Positions 9,550-17,530 of a stretch of 64,000 nucleotides of DNA are shown piece by piece. The notes under the pieces are model-generated. The model ran no database searches and was not told where the DNA came from. It was given only the letters and a program-made list of their open reading frames with translations. A program made the translations under genes and the position numbers. The stretch is taken from contig NZ_JAOWLA010000018.1 of assembly GCF_025751575.1 (NCBI RefSeq), positions 33,298 to 97,297 of the forward strand, read 5' to 3'. Position 1 is the first letter of the stretch. Each line of letters opens with the position of its first letter. This stretch comes from Albidovulum sediminicola. Lineage in GTDB: Bacteria > Pseudomonadota > Alphaproteobacteria > Rhodobacterales > Rhodobacteraceae.

Positions 9550-9657
9550 ACTCACGCGCCGCGGGCCACCCCTGCCCTCTTGAGCCTCAATCCGGGTTGC
9601 CGGGCGGTCCCGGCTGCAGCGCGCTAAAACCGTTTTCCGTGATCTGGGCCGATCGTG

Positions 9658-10410
9658 TCAGTGCCCGAGCAGTTGGCTCAAGAACAGTTGCGCCCTATCG
9701 CTCTGCGGATTGCTGAAGAACTCCTGCGGTTCGGCGATCTCGATGATCTCGCCCTCATCCATGAACACGACGCGATCGGCGACCTTTCGGGCAAATCCCA
9801 TCTCGTGTGTCACGCAGATCATCGTCATTCCTTCCTCAGCCAACTCGATCATCACATCGAGCACGCCCGCGATCATCTCCGGGTCCAGCGCCGAAGTAGG
9901 CTCGTCAAACAGCATGATCTTGGGCTTCATGCAGAGCGCCCGCGCGATCGCCACACGTTGCTGTTGGCCACCAGACAGTTGCGGCGGGTATTTGCCCGCC
10001 TGCCCGGCAATATGAACTCGCTCCAGGTAGCCCATGGCGAGTTCGGTAGCCTCGGCCTTCGATGCGCCACGATTGCGCATCGGGCCCAAGATGAGATTGT
10101 CAAGAATGGTCATGTGCGGAAAGAGATTGAAGCTTTGGAATACCATGCCGACTTCGCGCCGGATCAGCTCGATGTTCTTCATTCCGGGCTTCACCTCCAC
10201 CCCGTCAACCAGGATCGTGCCCTTCTGATGGGCCTCAAGCTGGTTGATGCAGCGGATCATCGTGGATTTTCCTGACCCGGAGGGGCCGCAGACCACCACT
10301 CTCTCTCCCTCGGCGACCGTCAGGTTTATGTCATGCAGCGCACTGAATTCGCCGTACCACTTGCACATGTGTTTGATTTCGACCAGCGGTTTTGCAGTCG
10401 CATCGAGCAT
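9658..10410 (-). CDS. Polar amino acid ABC transporter ATPase
   Basis: Cytoplasmic ATPase of 250 residues, the usual length for the GlnQ/AapP family. Walker A is GPSGSGKST (residues 42-50), the signature is LSGGQQQR, and Walker B is IMLFDEPTSALD. The switch histidine is in CVTHEMGFA. It is the last gene of a four-gene importer operon (permease, binding protein, permease, ATPase) and starts 12 bases after the upstream permease. It powers uptake of a polar amino acid or derivative, probably the substrate of the surrounding catabolic genes. Confidence 0.93.
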   Translation of the reverse strand: MLDATAKPLVEIKHMCKWYGEFSALHDINLTVAEGERVVVCGPSGSGKSTMIRCINQLEAHQKGTILVDGVEVKPGMKNIELIRREVGMVFQSFNLFPHMTILDNLILGPMRNRGASKAEATELAMGYLERVHIAGQAGKYPPQLSGGQQQRVAIARALCMKPKIMLFDEPTSALDPEMIAGVLDVMIELAEEGMTMICVTHEMGFARKVADRVVFMDEGEIIEIAEPQEFFSNPQSDRAQLFLSQLLGH

Positions 10411-10422
10411 GGTTACGATCTC

Positions 10423-11328
10423 CTATCGGCGATTTCGGGAGGCGCGGCGTTCCAGCCAGCCGAACAGCAGCGCAAAGCTGTAGCACAGGATGAAGTACAT
10501 AGCGCCGACCAGAATCCATGTCTCGAAGACCTTTGTGGTCGTCGACGCAACCTCGGTCGCCAGATAGGTCAGTTCCTGGATCGAAATCAGCGAGACGATC
10601 GCCGAATCCTTGATTAGCGTGATGAACTGTCCCGCCAACGGCGGAAGGATCTTCCGCAACGCTTGGGGCAGGACTACATCGCGCAGTACATTCGTGCGCG
10701 ACAGTCCGATTGCACGCGCGGCCTCCCACTGGCCATGTGGGACCGACTGTATTCCCGCGCGAACGATTTCAGTGATATAAGCGCCTTCGAACATCGCCAG
10801 GCACAGGACCCCGGCCAGAAAGTTCGGGAAAAGCTGAGGGTCTCCGAACAGGACGCGAAACATGGGATTGTCGACGAGCACTGCGCTTCTATCGATATCC
10901 TCAATGCCAAGTAGGGGAAAAATCTGGCTTGAGATAAAGAAGTAGAAGATGAAGATGAAGACCAGTGGCGGGAGGTTCCGGATCAACTCGACATAACCGC
11001 GGCTGAGAATGCGCAGGGTCAGATTCTCGCTTGTGCGCCAGTATCCCATGACGACGCCAATGATGCTTGCAAGGATGGTGGCCCAGACCGCCAGACGCAA
11101 TGTCGTGGCCAGCCCGAAAAGCAGCAGGTTAGCGACATATGCGCCGGATGTCTCATCATAGCGAATGATGAAATTGATAACTCGCGACCAACTCCAATTA
11201 TAGACCAGAACGTCGTTTACACGATAGCCGGCGTAAAGAAGCAACGCTGCTACGCCTGCAAAAAGAGCGAAATCGACCAGGCTCAATCGCTTTTTCGGCG
11301 GCGCCGGAGGCGAAGAGGTGCGATCCAT
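10423..11328 (-). CDS. Polar amino acid ABC transporter permease (AapM/GltK-like)
   Basis: Inner-membrane permease of 301 residues with several hydrophobic helices. It carries the HisMQ-type signature (VELIRNLPPLVFIFIFYFF) and the EAA-like loop GQWEAARAIGLSR that docks onto the ATPase. The N-terminus is extended by about 50 residues, as in general amino acid permeases. A strong terminator-like hairpin separates it from the upstream binding-protein gene, so it is probably expressed at a lower level than the binding protein. Confidence 0.9.
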   Translation of the reverse strand: MDRTSSPPAPPKKRLSLVDFALFAGVAALLLYAGYRVNDVLVYNWSWSRVINFIIRYDETSGAYVANLLLFGLATTLRLAVWATILASIIGVVMGYWRTSENLTLRILSRGYVELIRNLPPLVFIFIFYFFISSQIFPLLGIEDIDRSAVLVDNPMFRVLFGDPQLFPNFLAGVLCLAMFEGAYITEIVRAGIQSVPHGQWEAARAIGLSRTNVLRDVVLPQALRKILPPLAGQFITLIKDSAIVSLISIQELTYLATEVASTTTKVFETWILVGAMYFILCYSFALLFGWLERRASRNRR

Positions 11329-11347
11329 TCAGTTTATTCCTTGGGGC

Positions 11348-11380
11348 AAAAAAGAGGCGCTGGCCGATCCCCGCGCCTCT
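11348..11380 (-). terminator. Intrinsic terminator inside the ABC operon
   Basis: On the minus strand, arms AGAGGCGC (plus 11373-11380) and GCGCCTCT (plus 11353-11360) pair perfectly around a 12-base loop and are followed by six U residues. It lies between the binding-protein stop and the next permease, a classic place for a partial terminator that raises binding-protein mRNA relative to the membrane genes. Confidence 0.85.
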
Positions 11381-11400
11381 CGTTGTCGTGGCTGTGCTTC

Positions 11401-12231
11401 CTATTCCGCGGCCACCATGTCCTTCCAGGCCGACTGGTCCTTGAACCAGTAGTCGTTCGTTTCCTGGAGCCAGCCATTCGAGGTGTTGACCAGAATCCAG
11501 TTGGAGAAGAAGTTCAGCGTATCAACGTCGCCCTTGCGAATTCCGAAGGCTTCGTCGCCGCGGGTCAAGTACTCGCCGTCGTTGGCAACAAACACCTTGT
11601 CCGGGTTTGCATCCGCCCAGAAACGCGGCTTGGGTGCCGATGAAATCATCGCATGGGCATTGCCGTTGACCACCTCCTGAAAGGCCTGCGCGTCATCATC
11701 AAATTGTCGCAGCGTCGCTTTGGGGAAACGCTTCTGTGCATAGTTGCAGGGTGTGGCGCCGCGACGGCACGCAATCGTCACACTGGCATCGTTATAGTCG
11801 TCGAGCGACGTGAAGCCTCCGGCAAGCTCCTTGTTGCTGGCCATCTGCTGGCCGGAATGCGCATAGGGGATCGTGAAGTTCACCGTCAGGTTCCGCTCCG
11901 GCGTGATCGACATGCCACCGATGATGACATCGAACTTTTTCGCGAGCAGTGCCGGAATGATCCCGCTCCAGGCGGTAGGAACGAATTCCACTTCGACTCC
12001 CATGTCCGCTGCCACCTTTTTGGCGACATCGATTTCAAAGCCGATCAGATTTCCTTCCTTATCCCGCATTGCCCAGGGCACGAAGGTGGACATGCCGACG
12101 CGTAGTTTGCCGCGCTGCAGGACCTCTTCCAAAGCGCTCTGTCCGGCGACAGGTGTCGCCGAAGTGGCAACCGCAGCGACCGCAAAACTCGCGGCAGAAA
12201 CTAACACTTTCATGAATTGCAGAAATTTCAT
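11401..12231 (-). CDS. Amino acid ABC transporter substrate-binding protein
   Basis: Periplasmic binding protein of 276 residues, family 3. A signal peptide covers about residues 1-30 (positive MKFLQFMK, hydrophobic core, cleavage near PVAGQ). The mature part begins LEEVLQRGKLRVGMSTFVPW and has the family stretch GFEIDVAKKVAADMGVEVEF and IGGMSITPER. It captures a polar amino acid or analogue for the importer. It is second in the operon, and the terminator hairpin just after it should make it the most abundant product. Confidence 0.93.
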   Translation of the reverse strand: MKFLQFMKVLVSAASFAVAAVATSATPVAGQSALEEVLQRGKLRVGMSTFVPWAMRDKEGNLIGFEIDVAKKVAADMGVEVEFVPTAWSGIIPALLAKKFDVIIGGMSITPERNLTVNFTIPYAHSGQQMASNKELAGGFTSLDDYNDASVTIACRRGATPCNYAQKRFPKATLRQFDDDAQAFQEVVNGNAHAMISSAPKPRFWADANPDKVFVANDGEYLTRGDEAFGIRKGDVDTLNFFSNWILVNTSNGWLQETNDYWFKDQSAWKDMVAAE

Positions 12232-12273
12232 CGGTTCTCCTCCAGTGTTTTGAACGTGTTCTGGTTATTGGTC

Positions 12274-13137
12274 TCAGCGCTTGGTCTTGTTCAACGAACG
12301 TTCGAACAGGCTCACGCTGATCGACAAGGTGACCGTCACGGCCAGGTAAATTCCTGCCACCAGGAACCAGACCTCGAAGGCCATAAACGTGTCGGAGATC
12401 AGATTCAGTCCAGCAGTGGTCAATTCGGACACAGCGATCACGCTGACGATCGCTGAATGCTTGATCAGCGAGATGAGCAGCCCGGTGAGTGGCGGCAGGA
12501 TCAGCGGCAGTGACTGCGGAATGACCACAAAGCGGTACTTGTCGACGACGTTCAGGCCGATAGCGTCGGCGCCTTCATACTGTCCGTGATCGACGCCAGT
12601 GATCCCGCCACGAATGATCTCGGCCGCAAATGACCCCTCGAAGAACGCCAGGCACAACACGCCCGCCCAGAAACGGTCGATACCGAAGATCGGGGCCAAT
12701 ACAAAATAGAACAGGAAGAGCTGCACCAGCAGCGGTGTGTTGCGGATCGCTTCCAGATACCACTTGGCGATGATCCGCCCCGCAATCGAATTCGAAAGAC
12801 GCGCGAAGGCGGTCAAGAACCCAATCGAAACGGCGATGAAACCGCTCACCGCAGCCAGTTTCAAAGTCTGGATCAGCCCCTTGACCAGCGGACCCCAGAT
12901 GATCTCTCCGTCAATGACGCGATAGAAGAATGGTTCGACCCGGTACCATTGCCACCTGTACTCCATCGCTTGCGCGCCGCGCCAGATCAGAACGCCGAGC
13001 ACAAGAAAAATCAGCACCGCCTGCGCAACCTGCCAGATCGTCCGTGTGAGGGCGCGGACGTCCAGCCCGACCTCCTCTCGCACACGCAGTTCGCGAGGGG
13101 TTGACGCTGCGGTCCTGCTTTGCATGAACGCTCCCAA
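12274..13137 (-). CDS. Polar amino acid ABC transporter permease
   Basis: Second inner-membrane permease of the importer, 287 residues, first gene of the operon. Hydrophobic helices and the HisMQ-type stretch YLEAIRNTPLLVQLFLFYFV are clear, and the EAA loop is GQYEGADAIGLN. An in-frame ATG four codons downstream (13125) is an alternative start. The operon is divergent from the LysR regulator at 13298 across an AT-rich intergenic region, so the two probably share a control region. Confidence 0.9.
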   Translation of the reverse strand: MGAFMQSRTAASTPRELRVREEVGLDVRALTRTIWQVAQAVLIFLVLGVLIWRGAQAMEYRWQWYRVEPFFYRVIDGEIIWGPLVKGLIQTLKLAAVSGFIAVSIGFLTAFARLSNSIAGRIIAKWYLEAIRNTPLLVQLFLFYFVLAPIFGIDRFWAGVLCLAFFEGSFAAEIIRGGITGVDHGQYEGADAIGLNVVDKYRFVVIPQSLPLILPPLTGLLISLIKHSAIVSVIAVSELTTAGLNLISDTFMAFEVWFLVAGIYLAVTVTLSISVSLFERSLNKTKR

Positions 13138-13184
13138 GACTCACGGCCGACACCTTTGAACAAGTATCGGTGCCACATATAGCC

Positions 13185-13257
13185 TAGTCAACTTTTTTTG
13201 TATGCTCATATCAAATAAGATTATAATGATGACTACTCGCTGGCGTAAGTTTGACTA
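13185..13257. promoter_or_regulatory. Divergent control region of the ABC operon and LysR gene
   Basis: AT-rich stretch between the permease start (13137, minus) and the LysR start (13298, plus). Two 7-base arms, TAGTCAA at 13185-13191 and TTGACTA at 13251-13257, form a distant inverted repeat, with AT-rich TATAAT-like sequence between them. This would suit binding by a LysR tetramer. The arms are short, so the assignment is tentative. Confidence 0.35.
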
Positions 13258-13297
13258 ATCACTATGCGTCGTCGCGGCACCAAGGGGATAAAGCGCC

Positions 13298-14188
13298 ATG
13301 AAGATTACGTTTCGGCAGGTCGACGCGTTCCGCACCGTCGTTTCAACCGGCACCGTGACGGAGGCGGCGGCGATGCTGGGCGTCTCGCAACCCGCTGTCA
13401 GCCGGCTAATTTCGGATCTGGAATCCGAAGTCGGGTTTCAGCTCTTCCAGCGATCGGGCCGGGTTCTGGTCCCTACCGAGGAAGCGAGGCTGCTGGTCTG
13501 TGAAGTCCGGCAGGCGATCAGCGGGATGGAGCATATCAAGCAGGCGGCCATCGCGATAGGCAAGTTCGGCCACGCCCGGCTCACGCTTGTCACCACACCG
13601 ACATTTTCTACGCAACTCGCCCCCGACCTGATCAGCAGCTTTGCCAAGGTGCGCCCCGAGGCTATGGCGCGCATGGAGATCGAGGCCAACGACGACACGG
13701 TCGAATGGATGGTGTCGCAGAACCACGATTTCGGGATCACTGCCAACGAACCTGTGAATCCCTCGTTCGAAAGCCTGATGATCAAGAACGACGATGTCTA
13801 TTGCGTCCTTCCGAGCCATCACGAACTGGCGGGAAAAAACCTGATACACGCCCATGACCTTTCCGGCGAGGTCTTCATCTCATACATTGCCACATCCCGA
13901 TTCAGGTTTGAAATCGACCGCTTCTTCGAGGCGAAGAAGATCGAACGCCGGATGCTGTATGAGACACGCACCACCGATGCGATTTGCCGTCTGGTTGCGC
14001 GCGGCCTCGGGGTCGCGGTGGTCGGCTCCAGCGAGAGCTATCTCAGCACAATGCCCGATTGCGTCGCGCTGCCCTTCGCGGCACCTCTGAGCTTTCGCGC
14101 GGTACTGTTCTGGTCGAAGAACCGGCCGCTCTCTGCGGTTGCAAACACGTTCCTAGAGATCGCGCAAAGATCCGTCAGCGCCGGTTGA
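13298..14188 (+). CDS. LysR-family transcriptional regulator
   Basis: LysR-type regulator of 296 residues with the N-terminal helix-turn-helix FRTVVSTGTVTEAAAMLG and then VSQPAVSRLISDLESEVGF, and an effector-binding domain after residue 90. It is divergent from the ABC importer and convergent with the thiamine-diphosphate decarboxylase genes, overlapping the last of these by 14 bases. The placement suggests it controls uptake, and perhaps the adjacent transaminase-decarboxylase operon, in response to the transported compound. Confidence 0.85.
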   Translation: MKITFRQVDAFRTVVSTGTVTEAAAMLGVSQPAVSRLISDLESEVGFQLFQRSGRVLVPTEEARLLVCEVRQAISGMEHIKQAAIAIGKFGHARLTLVTTPTFSTQLAPDLISSFAKVRPEAMARMEIEANDDTVEWMVSQNHDFGITANEPVNPSFESLMIKNDDVYCVLPSHHELAGKNLIHAHDLSGEVFISYIATSRFRFEIDRFFEAKKIERRMLYETRTTDAICRLVARGLGVAVVGSSESYLSTMPDCVALPFAAPLSFRAVLFWSKNRPLSAVANTFLEIAQRSVSAG

Positions 14189-14747
14189 GCGCCGCGCGGA
14201 AGCGTTGTCGCGCGGCGGCACTGTGGACATGGGCATAGTCGCGCGGATAGGCTTCGCCCGGAACTATCTCCAGGACCGCCATCTGCGGTCCCGGCGCCTT
14301 GAGCAGCTCGGGTAGCCCCTCGCGAAGCGCATCGGGATCGTCAAAGCTGCGGGCACCGACATATCCCGCGGCGCGGGCCATAGCCGCGAAATCGACCCTA
14401 TCGGCTCCCGGGATTGGATGCGCGCCATTGACCTCGTAAACCCGGTTCGCGAACAGGAAGTGGTAAAGATTGGTGACGCCTGCATTGGCAATGGTCACAA
14501 GTGAGCCGAGGTTCATCAGCAGACTGCCATCGCCATCGAAGACGAATACTCTTCGTTCAGGATTTGCCAGCGCTAGTCCGAGCGCGTGGGACGACGCTTG
14601 GCCCATCGCGCCGACCCCGACATAGTTAAGATCTCGGGGATTCAGGACCAGCCAGTCAAAGCAACTCTGGTAGACTGCGACGACAATATCTTCGTCGGCC
14701 ACATGCGGGATCGCGGCTTTCAATGCATCGTCACGTCGCAATGTCAT
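14175..14747 (-). CDS. Thiamine-diphosphate decarboxylase subunit, cofactor-binding half (sulfopyruvate decarboxylase beta-like)
   Basis: Carries the diphosphate-binding domain of a thiamine-diphosphate enzyme, 190 residues. The cofactor motif starts GDGSLLMNLGSLVTIANAG and ends near FANRVYEVNG, closely like ComE/phosphonopyruvate decarboxylase beta halves. With the next gene upstream (4-base ATGA overlap) it makes a split 2-oxoacid decarboxylase, giving an aldehyde and CO2. Pairing with a HisC-like transaminase in one operon suggests the 2-oxoacid is made by transamination. Sulfopyruvate, phosphonopyruvate or an aromatic/heterocyclic pyruvate are all possible substrates. Confidence 0.8.
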   Translation of the reverse strand: MTLRRDDALKAAIPHVADEDIVVAVYQSCFDWLVLNPRDLNYVGVGAMGQASSHALGLALANPERRVFVFDGDGSLLMNLGSLVTIANAGVTNLYHFLFANRVYEVNGAHPIPGADRVDFAAMARAAGYVGARSFDDPDALREGLPELLKAPGPQMAVLEIVPGEAYPRDYAHVHSAAARQRFRAALNRR

Positions 14748-15292
14748 GGTGCCTCCGGCGCACGGCCAATCAGGAATACATGGGGGCGAGACGTGGCATA
14801 TGCTGCGACGATTGCCTCCTGAATGTGGTCGACATCTTCGGGATCTTCGATCAGCGAATGCGATAACTGCATCGCATCGAGTACGGGGCGGATGATACGC
14901 ACGCCATAAACAGCCGATTGTTCCGGTCCGAGATGAGGTTCTTTGCCCTGGAGCCCCACCATCATCACCACGGGCAGCTTGTAATCCATGCCGATCGCGC
15001 GGATTGCGTTCAGGGAGTCCATCAACCCGGTCTGCTGCATGATCAAAACCGCACGGGTGCCATTATAAGACATCGCCGCACAGATCGACACGCCTTCATC
15101 CTCCTTACAGATCCGGGTCAGGCGGAAGTCAGGGTCACGCGAGATGGGCCAGAGCAGCCCGTCACTGGTCACGATATCGGGCAGGGCAATGATTTCGCGC
15201 ACACCAGCGGATTTGATACCAGCGATAATCTTGGCACCGGCAGGATGGGCGACGGTCGACGCCAGAGGGGCGATGGATGGAGAGGCAACCAT
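14744..15292 (-). CDS. Thiamine-diphosphate decarboxylase subunit, pyrimidine-binding half (sulfopyruvate decarboxylase alpha-like)
   Basis: N-terminal, pyrimidine-binding domain of the split decarboxylase, 182 residues. ICKEDEGVSICAAMSYNGTR contains the Glu expected to activate the thiamine ring, followed by LIMQQTGLMDSLNAIRAI, typical of ComD-like proteins. The start codon overlaps the aminotransferase stop (TAATG) and its end overlaps the next gene (ATGA), so the three are translated together. It is not active alone; it must pair with the product of 14175-14747. Confidence 0.8.
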   Translation of the reverse strand: MVASPSIAPLASTVAHPAGAKIIAGIKSAGVREIIALPDIVTSDGLLWPISRDPDFRLTRICKEDEGVSICAAMSYNGTRAVLIMQQTGLMDSLNAIRAIGMDYKLPVVMMVGLQGKEPHLGPEQSAVYGVRIIRPVLDAMQLSHSLIEDPEDVDHIQEAIVAAYATSRPHVFLIGRAPEAP

Positions 15293-16386
15293 TATCCATC
15301 TCCGATCAGAAAGGATGAAATCACGGCAACGCAGGCGCGCAGTTCCTCCGGCCGGCCGATCGTGATCCGGATAAAGTCGTGGAATGCGGGCGAAGCGAAC
15401 CTGCGCACCGAAATACCACGCGCCCGCAACGCGGCGTCGGCAGCCTCTGCCGTCTTTTCAGGATTAGGAAATTTCACCAGAACGAAGTTCGCTTGGCTTG
15501 GGACCACCTGAAGCCCCAAACCCTCAAGTTCAGAAGTCAGCCAGGTGCGACTGCCAAGATTGGCGCTTCGGACGAATGAGGTATGGGCATGATCTTCCAG
15601 CGCGGCGATCGCCGCCGCAGCCGACGGCGAAGCAACCGGGAAGGTCAGCGCGATGCGGCGCAGCGTGTCAATCACATCGTCGGGGCCATAGGCCCAGCCC
15701 ACTCGCGCACCTGCCAGTCCAAATATCTTGGAGAAGGTGCGACACATCACGACGTTGCCGGACTCTTCTACCAACTTGTGTGCAGGCTCATAGTCGGGGG
15801 CGTCCACATATTCCTCGTAAGCGCTGTCAATGACCAGCAGTGCGTCATTGGGCATGGCGGCATGCAATCGACGCAGCTCAACCCCAGACAGGTAGGTGCC
15901 GGCGGGGTTTTCAGGACTGGCAATATAGATGATGCGCGTTCGCTCGCTGATGGCGGCAATCATTCGGTCGACTGACGGTTTGAAATTGTCATCAGGCACC
16001 GAGATCAATGCAGCATCATTGGCGTAGGCATAGTTCGGCACCTTGAGATAGCCGTTGACGCTGCGCATCAGTTCGGTGCCGGGTCCGAGATAGGCGCGCG
16101 CCAGACGCGCAAGCAGGTCATCTGATCCCTGACCGATGGTGATTAGGTCGGCCTGCAGGCCAAAACGGCGAGCTATCGCGGGCGCAAGGGCCGCATCTGG
16201 ATCTTCAAGGTAGCGCTCGATCCCGGCAACCGCTGCGCGCGCCGCAGCGGCCGCATGGGGGCTCGGCCCATAAACGCTTTCGTTTGAATTCAGATGGATC
16301 GCAGCAGGCGAGATCGTCGTGTCAGCCGCGCCGATCATGTGAGGCCGAATCTTGTCAATTGCCGATTTCGCGCGCGGGACGGCCAT
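15292..16386 (-). CDS. HisC-like PLP-dependent aminotransferase
   Basis: Class I/II fold aminotransferase of 364 residues of the histidinol-phosphate aminotransferase family. The PLP lysine lies in CRTFSKIFGLAGARVGWA; IHLNSNESVYGPSP and YIASPENPAGT are other family landmarks. The ATG at 16386 is preceded by GGAGGTAGAG; the upstream in-frame ATG at 16425 has no such site. There are no other histidine-synthesis genes here, so it is probably a catabolic transaminase that feeds the downstream 2-oxoacid decarboxylase. It is divergent from the deacylase operon. Confidence 0.85.
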   Translation of the reverse strand: MAVPRAKSAIDKIRPHMIGAADTTISPAAIHLNSNESVYGPSPHAAAAARAAVAGIERYLEDPDAALAPAIARRFGLQADLITIGQGSDDLLARLARAYLGPGTELMRSVNGYLKVPNYAYANDAALISVPDDNFKPSVDRMIAAISERTRIIYIASPENPAGTYLSGVELRRLHAAMPNDALLVIDSAYEEYVDAPDYEPAHKLVEESGNVVMCRTFSKIFGLAGARVGWAYGPDDVIDTLRRIALTFPVASPSAAAAIAALEDHAHTSFVRSANLGSRTWLTSELEGLGLQVVPSQANFVLVKFPNPEKTAEAADAALRARGISVRRFASPAFHDFIRITIGRPEELRACVAVISSFLIGDG

Positions 16387-16513
16387 CTCTACCTCCGAGT
16401 ACACAAAAATTATCGTATCACACATAGCACTTATTTTTTCAATTCACTTTCTATTTTATTATGTTAGAAAACTGGTCGGCAGGCGCGAAATTCCTCACAC
16501 CGAAGGACTGCAG
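16387..16513. promoter_or_regulatory. Divergent promoter region between the two catabolic operons
   Basis: This 127-base gap is strikingly AT-rich (runs such as TTATTTTTTC and CTATTTTATTATG) in a GC-rich setting and separates the leftward aminotransferase-decarboxylase operon from the rightward deacylase-ferredoxin operon. Shared control of both is likely. No specific operator could be assigned. Confidence 0.5.
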
Positions 16514-17530
16514 ATGCCTAACCATGCTTCCGATAGCCGCCTTCGGCTAACCATCGACCTCGACAGGCCCGGCCGCAGCGTCGGCGATCTGATGCTGCGC
16601 TGGTCAGACAACACCAATCCATTGGGCTATCACCCGATCCCGGTGATTAGCATCAAAGGCCGTGACGGGCCGGTTGTGTTGATTCTCGGCGGCACTCACG
16701 GTGACGAGTTCGAGGGCCCTGCCGCGATCATGCGGCTGGCTCGCCGCCTTTCGCCCGATACGCTCGCGGGCCAGGTTATCCTAATACCGGCATTGAATGC
16801 CCCAGCGCTCGCGGCCTCTTCCCGAGTGAACCCTCTGGACGGGGCCAACCTGAACCGCGCCTTTCCTGGCGATGCCGACGGCGGTCCCAGCGCGATGCTG
16901 GCACATTTCGTCGAAACGGTGCTGATGCCGCGCGTTGACGCAGTTATCGATCTGCACTCCGGTGGCAAGGCCGCGTTCTTCCAGCCCTGCGCTCTGGCGA
17001 CCCGCACTGCAGACTCTGGCCTCTATGCGCGCAACCTGGCTCTTGCAAAGGCTTTTGGCCTGCCGTTGATCTGGGTTCTGGGCGAAAACAATGACAACAG
17101 GTCAGTCAATGCCGCCGCCGAACGTGCAGGCGTGCCGATGATCGCGGCCGAACTGGGAGGCGGAGGCGGGTCGGACCCCGCCATCACCGGGCTGGCGGAA
17201 TTCGGGCTGTTGCAATGTCTGGGATACCTTGGCCTGGTTGACAGCCCGCCTGTTTCAAACACACCGCCCCGACGCGTGCAGATCGCTTCGCCACTGGATT
17301 CGGTCTATGCGCCGGCCGACTGCCTGTTTGATCGCGCCGTTAGCGCCGGACAGGACGTCAGCGCCGGCCAGACCGTCGGTTGGGTCCATCATCCGGCCGA
17401 GCCCGAGCGAGCGTCGCGATTGCTGTCCTTTCCCACCGACGGGCTTGTGCTTGCTCACATCTGCCGTGGCATGGTGCGCCGCGGCGAGTTGCTGGCCCTG
17501 GTTGCCCGCGATGTCCCCGAAGGTCATTGA
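16514..17530 (+). CDS. AspA/AstE-family zinc deacylase (DoeB-like)
   Basis: Predicted zinc carboxypeptidase-fold deacylase of 338 residues in the succinylglutamate desuccinylase/aspartoacylase family. Zinc ligands are visible as His and Glu in GGTHGDEFEG and His in IDLHSGG; NLNRAFPG is also family typical. The length and the C-terminal beta domain fit DoeB, which removes the acetyl group from N-acetyl-2,4-diaminobutyrate in ectoine breakdown, but no other ectoine genes are present. The ATG at 16514 has AAGGA upstream. Its stop directly abuts the aldehyde dehydrogenase start. It probably releases an amino acid from an N-acyl substrate at the head of this pathway. Confidence 0.8.
   Translation: MPNHASDSRLRLTIDLDRPGRSVGDLMLRWSDNTNPLGYHPIPVISIKGRDGPVVLILGGTHGDEFEGPAAIMRLARRLSPDTLAGQVILIPALNAPALAASSRVNPLDGANLNRAFPGDADGGPSAMLAHFVETVLMPRVDAVIDLHSGGKAAFFQPCALATRTADSGLYARNLALAKAFGLPLIWVLGENNDNRSVNAAAERAGVPMIAAELGGGGGSDPAITGLAEFGLLQCLGYLGLVDSPPVSNTPPRRVQIASPLDSVYAPADCLFDRAVSAGQDVSAGQTVGWVHHPAEPERASRLLSFPTDGLVLAHICRGMVRRGELLALVARDVPEGH

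Noticed and set aside
14175..16386. Cysteate breakdown through sulfopyruvate as a firm assignment
   Set aside because: The transaminase and ComDE-like subunits fit, but no sulfoacetaldehyde acetyltransferase, sulfite exporter or other sulfonate gene is present; the substrate is left open.
16514..17530. Ectoine degradation (doeB) as a firm assignment
   Set aside because: No doeA, doeC or doeD-like partners or ectoine transporter are in the window; only the deacylase family is supported.
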